In this document: positions 8,520 through 17,524 of the stretch, one piece after another
Numbering within the stretch: the stretch's first letter is position 1
Layout of the letters: each line of letters opens with the position of its first letter
Notes under the pieces: generated by a model
The model's input: only the letters and a program-made list of their open reading frames with translations
What the model was told of the DNA's origin: nothing
The model's database searches: none
Position numbers and translations under genes: made by a program
Source: CANKHA01 sp963731585
GTDB taxonomy: Bacteria > Pseudomonadota > Alphaproteobacteria > Rhizobiales > Xanthobacteraceae
DNA: 64,000 nt
Reading direction: 5' to 3'
NCBI GenBank assembly: GCA_963731585.1
Contig: CAVSWC010000003.1
Location: forward strand, 248,001-312,000

Positions 8520-9529
8520 ATGACCGTTCGTGTTGGGATCAACGGCTTCGGCCGCATCGGCCGCAACGTCCTGCGCGCCATCATCGAAGTCAGGGCGCAA
8601 GGACATCCAGGTCGTCGGCATCAACGACCTCGGCCCGGTGGAAACCAACGCGCATCTGTTGCGCTACGACAGCGTGCACGGCCGCTTCCCGCGCGAGGTG
8701 ACGGTCAAGGGTGACAGCATCGATTGCGGTCTCGGCCCGATCAAAGTGACCGCGATCAAGGATCCGGCGCAGCTTCCCTGGAAGGAACTGCGGCGTCGAC
8801 GTCGCGCTGGAATGCACCGGCATCTTCACCAGCAAGGAAAAGGCGGCCGCGCATCTGACTGCCGGCGCCAAGCGCGTGATCATCTCCGCGCCCGCCGACG
8901 GCGTCGACATGACGGTGGTCTACGGCGTCAACCACGACAAGCTGACGAAGGATCACAAGATCATCTCGAACGCGTCCTGCACCACCAATTGCCTGGCGCC
9001 GGTGGCGCAGGTGCTCAACAACGCCGTGGGGATCGACAAGGGCTTCATGACCACGATCCATTCCTATACCGGCGACCAGCCCACCCTCGACACCATGCAC
9101 AAGGATCTCTATCGCGCGCGCGCCGCGGCGCTGAACATGATCCCGACCTCGACCGGCGCGGCGAAAGCCGTCGGCCTCGTTCTGCCGGAGCTCTCCGGCA
9201 AGCTCGACGGCGTCGCCATCCGCGTACCGACGCCGAATGTCTCGGTGGTGGATTTCAAGTTCATGGCGAGCAAGGCAACGAGCAAGGACGAGATCAACGA
9301 TGCGATCAAGCGCGCATCGGAGCAGCAGCTCAAGGGCATCCTCAGCTACACCAATGAGCCCAATGTTTCGTCGGACTTCAACCACGATCCGCATTCCTCG
9401 ATCTTCCACATGGACCAGACCAAGGTGATGGACGGCAATTTCGTGCGGGTGATGGCCTGGTACGACAACGAGTGGGGCTTCTCCAACCGCATGGCCGATA
9501 CCTCGGTGGCGATGGGTAAGCTGCTCTGA
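8520..9529 (+). CDS. gap: Glyceraldehyde-3-phosphate dehydrogenase, type I (two frameshifts)
   Basis: Starts MTVRVGINGFGRIGRNVLRA (NAD-binding GxGxxG) with GGAGG 9-13 bases upstream. The catalytic cysteine is in NASCTTNCLAPVAQ, followed by HSYTGDQ and WYDNEWGFSNRM. Two +1 insertions break the frame, near 8586-8590 (after AIIE) and 8788-8792 (before GVDVALECTG). With both removed the length is 335 residues, exactly the family norm, so the gene is almost certainly intact in the organism. It oxidises glyceraldehyde 3-phosphate to 1,3-bisphosphoglycerate, and pgk follows. Confidence 0.93.
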
Positions 9530-9535
9530 GGTTTG

Positions 9536-9652
9536 TGTCCCGGGCGCGGCGCAGCATGAAATGATGCGCCGCAGACCCGGGAGCGTTCCAACCTGTGACG
9601 GTCCCGGATCGGCGGTGCACCGTTGCACGCTGCACCGCATCCGGGACACGCC
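9536..9652. repeat. Intergenic repeat, 'CCCGGGCGCGGCGC' family, copy 1
   Basis: Contains CCCGGGCGCGGCGCAGC...GCGCCGCAGACCCGGG as an inverted pair, then CCCGGATCGGCGGTGCACC...GGTGCACGCTGCACCGCATCCGGGACA as a second. The same family appears at 10853-10932 and 30711-30830. It fills the gap-pgk spacer. Confidence 0.65.
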
Positions 9653-9657
9653 GACGC

Positions 9658-10851
9658 ATGGCTAATTTCCGCACCCTCGACGACGCCGACGTGCGCGGCA
9701 AGCGCGTGCTGCTGCGGCTCGACCTCAACGTTCCGACCGAAAATGGCGAGGTCACCGATACGACGCGGCTGGAGCGCGTCGTGCCGACCATCCGCGAGAT
9801 CGCCGACAAGGGCGGCAAAGTGATCCTGCTCTCGCATTTCGGCCGGCCGAAAGGGCGCGACGCCAAGGATTCGCTCAAGCCGGTCGCGGCGAAGCTCTCC
9901 GAAGTGCTTGGCCGTCCCGTCGGCTTTGTCGATGATTGCGTCGGCCAGCGCGCCGAAGCGGCGGTCAAAGCGATGCAGCCGGGCGAGATCGTGTGTCTGG
10001 AGAACACGCGCTTTCATCCGCAGGAAGAGAAAAACGATCCCGCCTTCGTTGCGCAGCTCGCCCAGCTCGGCGACATCTATGTCAACGACGCCTTCTCCGC
10101 CGCGCACCGCGCGCATGCCTCGACCGAAGGGCTGGCGCATAAGCTGCCGGCCTATGCCGGGCGTGCCATGCAGGCCGAGCTGGAGGCGCTGTCGAAGGCG
10201 CTGGAAAGTCCGCAGCGTCCCGTGACCGCGATCGTGGGCGGCGCGAAAATTTCCACCAAGCTCGACCTGCTCGGCAACCTGCTCAAAAAAGTGGATGTGC
10301 TGATCATCGGCGGCGCCATGGCGAATACCTTTCTGCTCGCGCAAGGGCGCGGCGTCGGAAAATCGCTGGTTGAGCGGGAACTCGTCCCGACCGCGCAGGA
10401 AATCCTCGCCAAGGCCAAAGCGGACAAGCGCGAAATCCTGCTGCCGGTCGACGCGGTGGTGGCACGCAAGTTCGAAGCGCATGCGCCCTCGCGCGTCGTC
10501 GACGTGGCCGGGGTCGCGGACGACGAGATGATCCTCGACATCGGCCCGCGCAGCATCGAGCAAGTCGCCTCCGTGTTGGCGCGCAGCAGGACGCTGGTCT
10601 GGAACGGCCCATTCGGCGCCTTCGAGATGGAGCCCTTCGATACCGGGACGGTGGAGGCGGCGGAGGCCGCGGCCGAATTGACGCAGGCCGGCAAGCTCGT
10701 TTCGGTAGCGGGCGGCGGCGATACCGTGGCCGCACTCAATGCCGCCGGCGCGGCGGACCGCTTTAGCTATGTCTCCACCGCGGGTGGGGCCTTCCTGGAA
10801 TGGATGGAAGGCAAACCCTTGCCGGGGGTGGAGGCGTTGAGGGTAAAATGA
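9658..10851 (+). CDS. pgk: Phosphoglycerate kinase
   Basis: 397 residues. Signature stretches are RVLLRLDLNVPTENG, LSHFGRPKGRD, the transition-state segment IVGGAKISTK, and the nucleotide-binding GGGDTVAAL near the C terminus. It makes ATP from 1,3-bisphosphoglycerate. I start at ATG 9658 (MANFRTLDD), as in homologues; the upstream in-frame ATG falls inside the repeat. Downstream of gap and upstream of fba, all on the plus strand with 90-130 base spacers filled by repeats. Confidence 0.95.
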   Translation: MANFRTLDDADVRGKRVLLRLDLNVPTENGEVTDTTRLERVVPTIREIADKGGKVILLSHFGRPKGRDAKDSLKPVAAKLSEVLGRPVGFVDDCVGQRAEAAVKAMQPGEIVCLENTRFHPQEEKNDPAFVAQLAQLGDIYVNDAFSAAHRAHASTEGLAHKLPAYAGRAMQAELEALSKALESPQRPVTAIVGGAKISTKLDLLGNLLKKVDVLIIGGAMANTFLLAQGRGVGKSLVERELVPTAQEILAKAKADKREILLPVDAVVARKFEAHAPSRVVDVAGVADDEMILDIGPRSIEQVASVLARSRTLVWNGPFGAFEMEPFDTGTVEAAEAAAELTQAGKLVSVAGGGDTVAALNAAGAADRFSYVSTAGGAFLEWMEGKPLPGVEALRVK

Positions 10852-10852
10852 C

Positions 10853-10932
10853 GCCGAACGCCGTTCGGCGTCATCCCGGGCTCGCGGCCGCAGCGATCGC
10901 AACGGAATGCGCCGACAGACCCGGGACGACAA
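10853..10932. repeat. Intergenic repeat, 'CCCGGG' family, copy 2
   Basis: An inverted pair GTCATCCCGGGCTCGCGGCCG...GCGCCGACAGACCCGGGACGAC separates pgk from fba and ends just before the fba ribosome binding site. Also preceded by a small ACGCCGAACG-CCG-TTCGGCGT hairpin at 10852-10873. Confidence 0.6.
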
Positions 10933-10943
10933 GGAGGAATCCG

Positions 10944-11969
10944 ATGAATCTCGCCGAGCTGAACAAAATCGCCCAGGCCATGGTGGCTCCCGGCAAGGGG
11001 ATTCTCGCCGCCGACGAATCCTCGGGCACGATCAAGAAGCGCTTCGACGGCATCGGCGTGGAATCGACCGAGGATAACCGCCGCGACTACCGCGAGCTGA
11101 TGTTCCGGTCGAAAGACGCCATGTCGAAATACATCTCCGGCGTCATCCTCTATGACGAAACCATCCGGCAAAAGGCGAAGGACGGCACGCCGCTGGTGAA
11201 GGTCATCGAGCAGGCCGGATCGATCCCCGGCATCAAGGTCGACAAAGGCGTCAAGCCGCAACCTTATTGCCCGGGCGAGGTGGTCACCGAAGGACTGGAC
11301 GGGCTCGGCGAGCGGCTCGCGGAATATCGCAAGCTCGGCGCCCGCTTCGCCAAGTGGCGCGCGGTCTATGACATCGGCCAAGGCATCCCGAGCTATGCCA
11401 ATATCCGCGCCAACGGTCACGCGCTCGCGCGCTATGCCGCGCTCTGCCAGCAGGAAGACATCGTGCCGATCGTCGAGCCGGAAGTCTTGATGGACGGCGG
11501 GCACGACATCGACACCTGCTACATGGTGACGGAGTTCGTGCTGAAGGAGACGTTTCAGGAGCTCTACTACCAGAAGGTTCCGCTCGAAGGCATGGTGCTG
11601 AAGCCCAACATGGTGGTGCCGGGCAAGAAGAGCGGCAAGCAAAGCTCGGCGCAGGAAGTCGCGGAAAAAACCGTGAAGCTCTTGAAGGCCTGCGTGCCGG
11701 GCGCCGTGCCGGGCATCGCCTTCCTGTCGGGCGGCCAATCGGACGAGGAGGCCACCGCGCATCTCGATGCCATGAACAAGATCGGCAACCTGCCCTGGAA
11801 ACTGACCTTCTCCTACGGCCGCGCGCTGCAAGCGTCGGTGCAGCAGACCTGGAAGGGCAAGACCGAGAACGTCGCCGCCGCGCAGCGCGCCTTCGCGCAT
11901 CGCGCCGAGATGAACGGCCTCGCCGCGCTCGGCAAATGGAAGAAGGATTTGGAGAAGAAGGCGGCCTGA
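10944..11969 (+). CDS. fba: Fructose-bisphosphate aldolase, class I
   Basis: 341 residues starting MNLAELNKIAQAM after a strong AAGGAGG. It has the class I signatures ILAADESSGTIKKRF (N terminus) and GMVLKPNMVVPGKK, in which the Lys of LKPN is the Schiff-base residue, plus FLSGGQSDEEAT and SYGRALQ near the C terminus. It cleaves fructose 1,6-bisphosphate to triose phosphates without a metal. Last gene of the tkt-gap-pgk-fba block. Many bacteria have class II here, but class I is common in this order. Confidence 0.94.
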   Translation: MNLAELNKIAQAMVAPGKGILAADESSGTIKKRFDGIGVESTEDNRRDYRELMFRSKDAMSKYISGVILYDETIRQKAKDGTPLVKVIEQAGSIPGIKVDKGVKPQPYCPGEVVTEGLDGLGERLAEYRKLGARFAKWRAVYDIGQGIPSYANIRANGHALARYAALCQQEDIVPIVEPEVLMDGGHDIDTCYMVTEFVLKETFQELYYQKVPLEGMVLKPNMVVPGKKSGKQSSAQEVAEKTVKLLKACVPGAVPGIAFLSGGQSDEEATAHLDAMNKIGNLPWKLTFSYGRALQASVQQTWKGKTENVAAAQRAFAHRAEMNGLAALGKWKKDLEKKAA

Positions 11970-12000
11970 CGCCTTCTCTGCTATCGAGCACGGCACCTGT

Positions 12001-12109
12001 TCTCCCCTCCCCCTTGCGGGGAGGGGTCGGGGGTGGGGGTACCGGGAAGGCAAGCAGCGCCACCCCACCCGGCGCGCTTCGCGCGCCGACCTCCCCGTCA
12101 AGGGGAGGT
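12001..12109. repeat. Palindromic intergenic repeat, 'cccctccccttgcggggagg' type, second large copy
   Basis: CTCCCCTCCCC-CTTGC-GGGGAGGGG and CGCGCTTCGCGCG-CCGACCTCCCC-GTCAA-GGGGAGGT occupy the space between convergent fba and the cyclopropane synthase gene. This is the same family as 1441-1566. It could serve as a two-way transcription end. Confidence 0.7.
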
Positions 12110-12135
12110 AAGAACAGTGCCCTCAAGCCAGCTGC

Positions 12136-13362
12136 TTAGTTACGCCCCAATGCGGCGCGTTCGGCGTCAAACATGAAGTCGCGCGTGATCGGCACCGCGT
12201 CGCGCGTCTTCGCCAGCAGGAGCTGGAACACCATGTGCGAGCCGTGCAGGAATTCCAGCTCCACGGCGGAGAGATACCATTCCCACATCCGGCAGAAGCG
12301 CTCGTCATAGATGCGCTTGGCCGCTTCGCGGTTGGCGGCGAAGCGTTTTCGCCAATGCTGGCAGGTGTAGTAATAATGCAGCCGCAGGATTTCGTTGTCG
12401 GCCACCCATAATCCGTTGCGCTCGGTGGCGGCGAAGACTTCCGACAGCGCCGGCACGTAAGCTCCCGGAAAAATATATTTGCGGATGAACGGCCCGGTGG
12501 TGCCCGGCACCGACATGCGGCCGATGCAATGGATGAAGGCATAGCCGTCGTCCTTCAGCAGCTCGCGCACCGTCCTGAAATATTCGTCGAGATGGCCGAT
12601 GCCGACATGCTCCATCATGCCGACCGACACGACGCGGTCGAATTTTCCTTCCAGCTTGCGGTAGTCGAGCTCGCGGAATTCCACCCGGTCGGCGACGCCT
12701 GCCTCCTGTGCGCGCTCGCGCGACACCTTGAGCTGCTCGGGCGAGACATTGATCGCGGTGACATGCGCGCCGGTTTCGCGCGCGAGATGGATGGCGAAGC
12801 CGCCCCAGCCCGATCCGATCTCCGCGACCGTCATGCCGGGTTGCAACTGCAGCTTGGTGGTGGCGTGAATGAGCTTGTTGCGCTGCGCCTGCTCCAGCGT
12901 CTCACGTTCCGGATCGCGGAAATAGGCGCAGGAATATTGCATGTCCTTGTCGAGGAAGAGCCGGTAGAGCTCGCTCGATATGTCGTAATGATGCCGCGCG
13001 TGCTTGGCCGCTTCCCCGATCGGATTGGCCTGATGCCAGCGCCGCAACGCGCGCCAGAGCTTGCGCATCACCTTCTGCGAGCCATAGCTGTAGAGCGCGG
13101 AGCGGTTGACCGAGAACAGCATCAGGAAATCATGGATGCCGCTGCCCTCCTCGAAGGTGAGCTTGCCGTCCATATAGGCTTCGGCCGCGTAAAGCTCCGG
13201 ATTGACGACGAGCTTCTTCTCCAGCGCGCGATCGTGCAGGCGCGCGGTAACGCTGGGCCCCGGCTGCTGCCCGCCGAACACATGCAATTGCCCGTCGGCG
13301 TCGTAAAAGCGCAGGCTTCCTTTCCTGATGAATTTCGTCAGCAGATTGGAAAGCAAGCGCAT
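12136..13362 (-). CDS. cfa: Cyclopropane-fatty-acyl-phospholipid synthase
   Basis: 408 residues. After an N-terminal domain (LRFYDADGQLHVFGG), the SAM-binding motif I is AEIGSGWGGFAIHLA, with HHYDISSELYRLFLD and DMQYSCAYF before it and VSVGMMEHVG after it. All are family hallmarks. It adds a methylene bridge to unsaturated acyl chains of membrane phospholipids using S-adenosylmethionine, typically for acid or stationary-phase stress. Convergent with fba; no partner genes. Confidence 0.92.
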   Translation of the reverse strand: MRLLSNLLTKFIRKGSLRFYDADGQLHVFGGQQPGPSVTARLHDRALEKKLVVNPELYAAEAYMDGKLTFEEGSGIHDFLMLFSVNRSALYSYGSQKVMRKLWRALRRWHQANPIGEAAKHARHHYDISSELYRLFLDKDMQYSCAYFRDPERETLEQAQRNKLIHATTKLQLQPGMTVAEIGSGWGGFAIHLARETGAHVTAINVSPEQLKVSRERAQEAGVADRVEFRELDYRKLEGKFDRVVSVGMMEHVGIGHLDEYFRTVRELLKDDGYAFIHCIGRMSVPGTTGPFIRKYIFPGAYVPALSEVFAATERNGLWVADNEILRLHYYYTCQHWRKRFAANREAAKRIYDERFCRMWEWYLSAVELEFLHGSHMVFQLLLAKTRDAVPITRDFMFDAERAALGRN

Positions 13363-13484
13363 GAAATTTCCTCGCTAGCGGCAATTTGCGTTGCGGCGGG
13401 CAATTTCAGCCGTTGCTCCCCGATAGTCAAACCTCGGAAAGCCCGCCTGAAGGAACGCAATTGCGCGGCGGTGAGTTACCGCGC

Positions 13485-13775
13485 ATGAGCCGCAAGCACG
13501 CGCAAGACCTCGACGAGCATCTGGAACGCCTTGAGGGCAGGCTGCCGGGATGGGCCGCCAAATTCGTCCGTTGGCTTCGCCAGCCCAATTCGCGCTGGTT
13601 TCGCCTTCCACTCGGAATTTTCCTGATCCTGGCTGGAATTGTCGGCTTTCTGCCGATCCTGGGGTTTTGGATGATTCCGCTCGGCCTCATCGTGATCGCA
13701 AAGGACTTGCCGCCCCTGCAGCCCGCGCTGGTGCGCGTCCTGGATTGGGCCGAGCGCAAGTGGCAGGCCAAGTAA
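13485..13775 (+). CDS. Small membrane protein
   Basis: 96 residues starting MSRKHAQDLDEHLERLEGR. A charged N-terminal helix precedes two close membrane segments (RLPLGIFLILAGIVGFLPIL and LGFWMIPLGLIVIAKDL), and it ends in an amphipathic DWAERKWQAK. The layout (RW..RLPLG..L...G..G.LP.LGFWM.PLGL..IA.D.P) recurs in many alphaproteobacterial small membrane proteins of unknown function. Divergent from cfa with a 122-base spacer. I have no functional claim. Confidence 0.6.
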   Translation: MSRKHAQDLDEHLERLEGRLPGWAAKFVRWLRQPNSRWFRLPLGIFLILAGIVGFLPILGFWMIPLGLIVIAKDLPPLQPALVRVLDWAERKWQAK

Positions 13776-13838
13776 GCCAGCCGACCCGCAGCGAGCCAGT
13801 CAAACTACCGCCGGATTGCGCTAGCATAAGTGTGCGCC

Positions 13839-14498
13839 ATGGCATCGAAAGCTCAAACGGAAAGCGAGCGCCCTGCCCCGCGGCTTTATCTGGTGACGCC
13901 GCCGGTCAAGGACGCGGCGGCTTTCGCGCGCGCGCTTGAGCCCGCGCTGGCTGCGGCGGATATCGCGGCGGTGCTGCTGCGGCTGGAACCGGGCGGCGAA
14001 GCCGAGCTGGTCGGCCGTATCAAGCTGCTGGCGCCACTTGCCCAGCGCGCCGGCGCAGCCCTCGTGCTGGACGGCAACGTGGATCTCGTCGGACGCGCAG
14101 GCGCCGACGGCGCGCATCTGACCGGAATCCATGCATTGCAAGGCGCGATTGAACGGCTGAAGCCCGATCGCATCGCCGGCGCCGGCGGCATGACCACGCG
14201 CCATGACGCCATGCTCGCCGCGGAAGCGGATGCCGATTACGTCCTGTTCGGCGAGCCGGATCTCAATGGTGAGCGTCCCAGCCTGAGCGCCATCGAGAAC
14301 CGCGTGTCCTGGTGGGCGGAAGTTTTCCAACTGCCCTGCGTCGCCTATGCGGCCAGCCTCGACGAGGTTGCCGCGCTGGCCGCGGCCGGCGCCGATTTTG
14401 TTGCGGTGGCGGATTTTGTCTGGAACGACCCGCGCGGTCCTGCCGCTGCCGTGAGCGATGCGGCGCAGCGGCTGCAGCAACAGGAAGCCGCGAAATGA
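13839..14498 (+). CDS. Thiamine-phosphate synthase-like protein
   Basis: 219 residues with the ThiE fold pattern: RLYLVTPP at the start, then ALVLDGNVDLVGRAGADGAHL (compare ThiE 'NDRVDLA...ADGVHL'), and DYVLFGEPD near the phosphate loop. The canonical Asn-Asp and several substrate-binding residues differ, so real thiamine phosphate synthesis is uncertain. It overlaps the next gene by four bases (ATGA), which implies translational coupling. No other thiamine genes are nearby. Confidence 0.72.
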   Translation: MASKAQTESERPAPRLYLVTPPVKDAAAFARALEPALAAADIAAVLLRLEPGGEAELVGRIKLLAPLAQRAGAALVLDGNVDLVGRAGADGAHLTGIHALQGAIERLKPDRIAGAGGMTTRHDAMLAAEADADYVLFGEPDLNGERPSLSAIENRVSWWAEVFQLPCVAYAASLDEVAALAAAGADFVAVADFVWNDPRGPAAAVSDAAQRLQQQEAAK

Positions 14499-15466
14499 GC
14501 GCGCGCCTTCTCACCGTCCTGTTCGCCGCAATGCTTGCCACGCCCGCGCAGGCGCAGACCAAGCCACCTGCCAAGCTTGCGCCGAAAAGCCTGGCAGCGC
14601 CGGCGCCGAGCCCGCAGCCGGAGGGCGACGTCGCCTATGGCGCCTATCAGCGCGGGAATTATCTCACCGCCCTGATCGAAGCGACCAAGCGGATGGAGGA
14701 AAAGAACGATCCGAAAGCGATGGCGCTCTTGGCGGAGCTCTATGCCAACGGCCTCGGCGTCCCGCTGAATGACGCCAAGGCCGCTGAATTGTATCAGCGC
14801 GCCGCCGACCGCGGCGATCGCGAAGCAATGTTCCAGCTGGGACTCATGCGCTACAACGGGCGCGGCGGCAAACGCGATACCGCCGAGGCGGCCAAGCTTT
14901 TCGCCGCGGCGGCCAAGCTCGGCTCTCCGCCGGCAGCTTATAATCTTGCGTTGCTTTATCTCGAAGGCCAGGCATTCCCGCAGGATTTCGCGCGCGCCGC
15001 CGAGCTGTTCCGCGCCGCCGCCGGCGCCGGCAGTCCCGAAGCGCAATACGCGCTCGCGACGCTCTACAAGGAAGGACGCGGCGTAAAAAAAGATCCGGGT
15101 GAAACCGCGCGCTGGCTGGCCGCCGCGGCCGCCGGCGGTCATCGCGATGCCGAGGTGGAATATGCCATCGCGTTGTTCAACGGCAACGGCGTGGCCAAGG
15201 ATGAAGCGAAAGCGGCGGCGATTTTCCTGAAATCGGCGCGGCAGGGAAACCCGATCGCGCAGAATTGCGTGGCGCATATCCTGTTCCGGGGGCGCGGTCT
15301 GCCAGCCGATCGCGTGCAAGCGGCGCGATGGCATTTCGTCGCCAAGGCGGGCGGCAATGGCGACGCCATACTCGACGATCTGGCCGCTGAATTGACGCCG
15401 GCGGATCGCGCCGCCGCGGAGAAGGCCGCCAAGCTCTGGTCCAACGATCTCGCCGCGCGGCCTTGA
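14495..15466 (+). CDS. Sel1-repeat (SLR/TPR-like) exported protein
   Basis: 323 residues. The start MSARLLTVLFAAMLATPAQAQ is a good signal peptide with an AQAQ cleavage region. Six Sel1-type repeats follow (for example AMALLAELYANGLGVPLN, AQYALATLYKEGRGVKKD, AEVEYAIALFNGNGVAKD). Sel1 proteins are protein-interaction scaffolds in the periplasm or membrane; the partner is unknown. Its ATG overlaps the stop of the ThiE-like gene. Confidence 0.82.
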   Translation: MSARLLTVLFAAMLATPAQAQTKPPAKLAPKSLAAPAPSPQPEGDVAYGAYQRGNYLTALIEATKRMEEKNDPKAMALLAELYANGLGVPLNDAKAAELYQRAADRGDREAMFQLGLMRYNGRGGKRDTAEAAKLFAAAAKLGSPPAAYNLALLYLEGQAFPQDFARAAELFRAAAGAGSPEAQYALATLYKEGRGVKKDPGETARWLAAAAAGGHRDAEVEYAIALFNGNGVAKDEAKAAAIFLKSARQGNPIAQNCVAHILFRGRGLPADRVQAARWHFVAKAGGNGDAILDDLAAELTPADRAAAEKAAKLWSNDLAARP

Positions 15467-15500
15467 CGGAACCTGCGGCGACGGGCACAGGACCAATTCT

Positions 15501-15597
15501 TCGTCATGCCCCGCTAATGCGGGCATCCAGTATTCGCTAACGGTTGCTCTCGCGCGCACCGGGACTGCTGGATCATCCGCCTTCGCGGATGATGACG
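15501..15597. repeat. Intergenic palindromic repeat, 'ATCCAGTA' family, copy 2
   Basis: CGTCATGCCCCGC-TAAT-GCGGGCATCCAGTA and CTGGATCATCCGC-CTTC-GCGGATGATGACG form the two hairpins, arranged as in copy 1. It ends 16 bases before the start of the inositol monophosphatase gene. Confidence 0.75.
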
Positions 15598-15613
15598 TCA
15601 ACAGGCGATTCAC

Positions 15614-16432
15614 ATGCTCCATTCCGCCCTGCTCAATGTCATGGTCAAAGCCGCACGGCTCGCGGGCCGCGGGCTCAAGCGCGACTTTGGCGAGGTGGAG
15701 CATCTGCAGGTTTCGCTCAAGGGGCCGGCCAATTTCGTCACCGCCGCCGACCGCAAGGCGGAGGAAGTCCTGCGCGAGGAGCTCGCAAAGGCGCGGCCAG
15801 GCTACGGCTTTGTCGGCGAGGAGACCGGCCGGCATGAGGGCAGTGACGCGACGCATCTGTGGATCGTCGATCCGCTCGACGGCACCACGAATTTCCTGCA
15901 CGGTATTCCGCAATTCGCCGTCTCGGTGGCGTTGCAGCGCGAAGGCGCCATCGTCGCGGGGCTGATCTACAACCCGGCGACGGACGAGATCTTCCTGGCG
16001 GAGCGCGGCAAGGGCGCCTTCCTCAACGACAAGCGCCTGCGCGTCGCCGGCCGGCGGCGTCTTGCCGACAGCGTGATCTCCTGCGGCTTGCCTCATCTGG
16101 GGCGCGGTGATCTTGAATTGAACCGCCGCGAAATGGCCGCGGTGCAGGAGAAGGTCGCTGGATTGCGCCGCTTTGGCTCGGCCGCACTCGATTTGGCATT
16201 CATCGCCGCCGGGCGGTTCGACGGCTACTGGGAGCGCGGCTTGTCGTCCTGGGATATGGCGGCCGGTATCCTGCTGGTCCGGGAGGCGGGCGGATATGTC
16301 ACAGACCTGCAAGGCAAGGACACCATGCTGACGACCGGAGACATCATCGCGGGCAATGAGATAATCCACCGCGATTTGCTGGGGGCCCTGCGCGCGGTAG
16401 GTAACGCTGAGATTAATTCCGCCACGATTTGA
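15614..16432 (+). CDS. suhB: Inositol monophosphatase family protein
   Basis: 272 residues with the three metal and substrate motifs of the family: VGEETGRHEG, WIVDPLDGTTNFLHG, and SSWDMAAGILLVREAGG. It hydrolyses myo-inositol phosphates or related sugar phosphates using Mg2+; in E. coli SuhB also serves rRNA antitermination. The start at MLHSALLNVMVKAAR agrees with homologues. Downstream of the Sel1 gene, separated by a repeat. Confidence 0.92.
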   Translation: MLHSALLNVMVKAARLAGRGLKRDFGEVEHLQVSLKGPANFVTAADRKAEEVLREELAKARPGYGFVGEETGRHEGSDATHLWIVDPLDGTTNFLHGIPQFAVSVALQREGAIVAGLIYNPATDEIFLAERGKGAFLNDKRLRVAGRRRLADSVISCGLPHLGRGDLELNRREMAAVQEKVAGLRRFGSAALDLAFIAAGRFDGYWERGLSSWDMAAGILLVREAGGYVTDLQGKDTMLTTGDIIAGNEIIHRDLLGALRAVGNAEINSATI

Positions 16433-16521
16433 CGGTTTTTATCCCGGATGCGGCACGCCGTTATTTTCTTTCAGCCTGCCTGTGCCATAGTAGCGCCGAA
16501 CACCGTCGTTGATTTACAAGC

Positions 16522-17518
16522 ATGGCCCAAGACATCGATCTGCTGAAGCTGTCGTCACCGCGCATCTTTCTTGTGCGGATGCTCGTGTTTTTGATTCTCT
16601 GTGCGCTGATCGTGGTCGTGTTGCACAAGCAGATCTTGGAGGCCTTTCTCGCCAATCCAGGACTTAACGCGCTCATTATCGGTGTTTTGCTGATCGGCAT
16701 CCTGCTCGCCTTCCGCCAGGTAATCCGGCTTTATCCCGAAGTCGCCTGGGTCAACAGCTTCCGTATCGCCGACCCCGGCCTGGCGGTGGACCGGCCGCCG
16801 GTGCTGCTCGCGCCGATGGCAACCATCCTCGGCGACCGGATGGGACGCATGGCGATGTCGGCGCAATTGATGCGCGGCCTACTCGATTTCGATCGCCACC
16901 CGCCTGGATGAAGCGCGCGACATCTCGCGTTACATGACGGGTCTGCTGGTGTTCCTCGGCCTGCTCGGCACCTTTTGGGGCTTGATCGAGACGGTCAGTT
17001 CCGTGGGCCGGGTGATTCAGGGTCTCAGCATCGGCGGCGATGCAGGCTCCATGCTCGACGCCTTGAAGGAAGGCCTCGCCGCTCCCTTGAGCGGCATGGG
17101 CATTTCCTTCTCGTCCTCGCTGTTCGGCCTCGCGGGCTCGCTCGTGCTCGGCTTCCTGGACCTGCAATCGAGTCAGGCGCAAAACCGCTTTTACATCGAC
17201 TTGGAAGATTGGCTCTCGACCACCGTGCACGACCTTTCGACCGAGCCCGGCACACCCGTCGGCGGCGAGGTGCGCAGCGCGATCGAAAAGCTGCGCGATG
17301 CAGTCGCGGATGCCGGATCCGGCAAGGCCGCAACCGCGGCCATGGCGAATCTTGCCGAGGCGATTCAAGGCCTCGTGCATCACATGCGCACCGAGCAGCA
17401 GATGATCCGCGACTGGGTGGATTCCCAGGCGGAGCAGCACCGCGACATCCGCCGGCTGCTGGAAGTGCTGGTGCGCGAGAACGTGCGCGACAACGTGCGC
17501 GAGAACGTGCGCAAGTAG
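16522..17518 (+). CDS. MotA/TolQ/ExbB-type channel protein (one frameshift)
   Basis: About 331 residues after removing a duplicated T at 16887-16889. Four membrane segments are visible: MLVFLILCALIVVVL, ALIIGVLLIGILLAF, LLVFLGLLGTFWGLIETV and ISFSSSLFGLAGSLVLGF, the last two being the conserved MotA/ExbB proton-channel pair. A large cytoplasmic loop lies between the pairs and the C terminus ends in a repetitive VRENVRDNVRENVRK tract. It is followed 6 bases after its stop by an OmpA/MotB-like gene, so the two should form a proton-driven complex anchored in peptidoglycan. No flagellar, tol or exb genes are nearby. Confidence 0.82.
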
Positions 17519-17524
17519 GACCTC

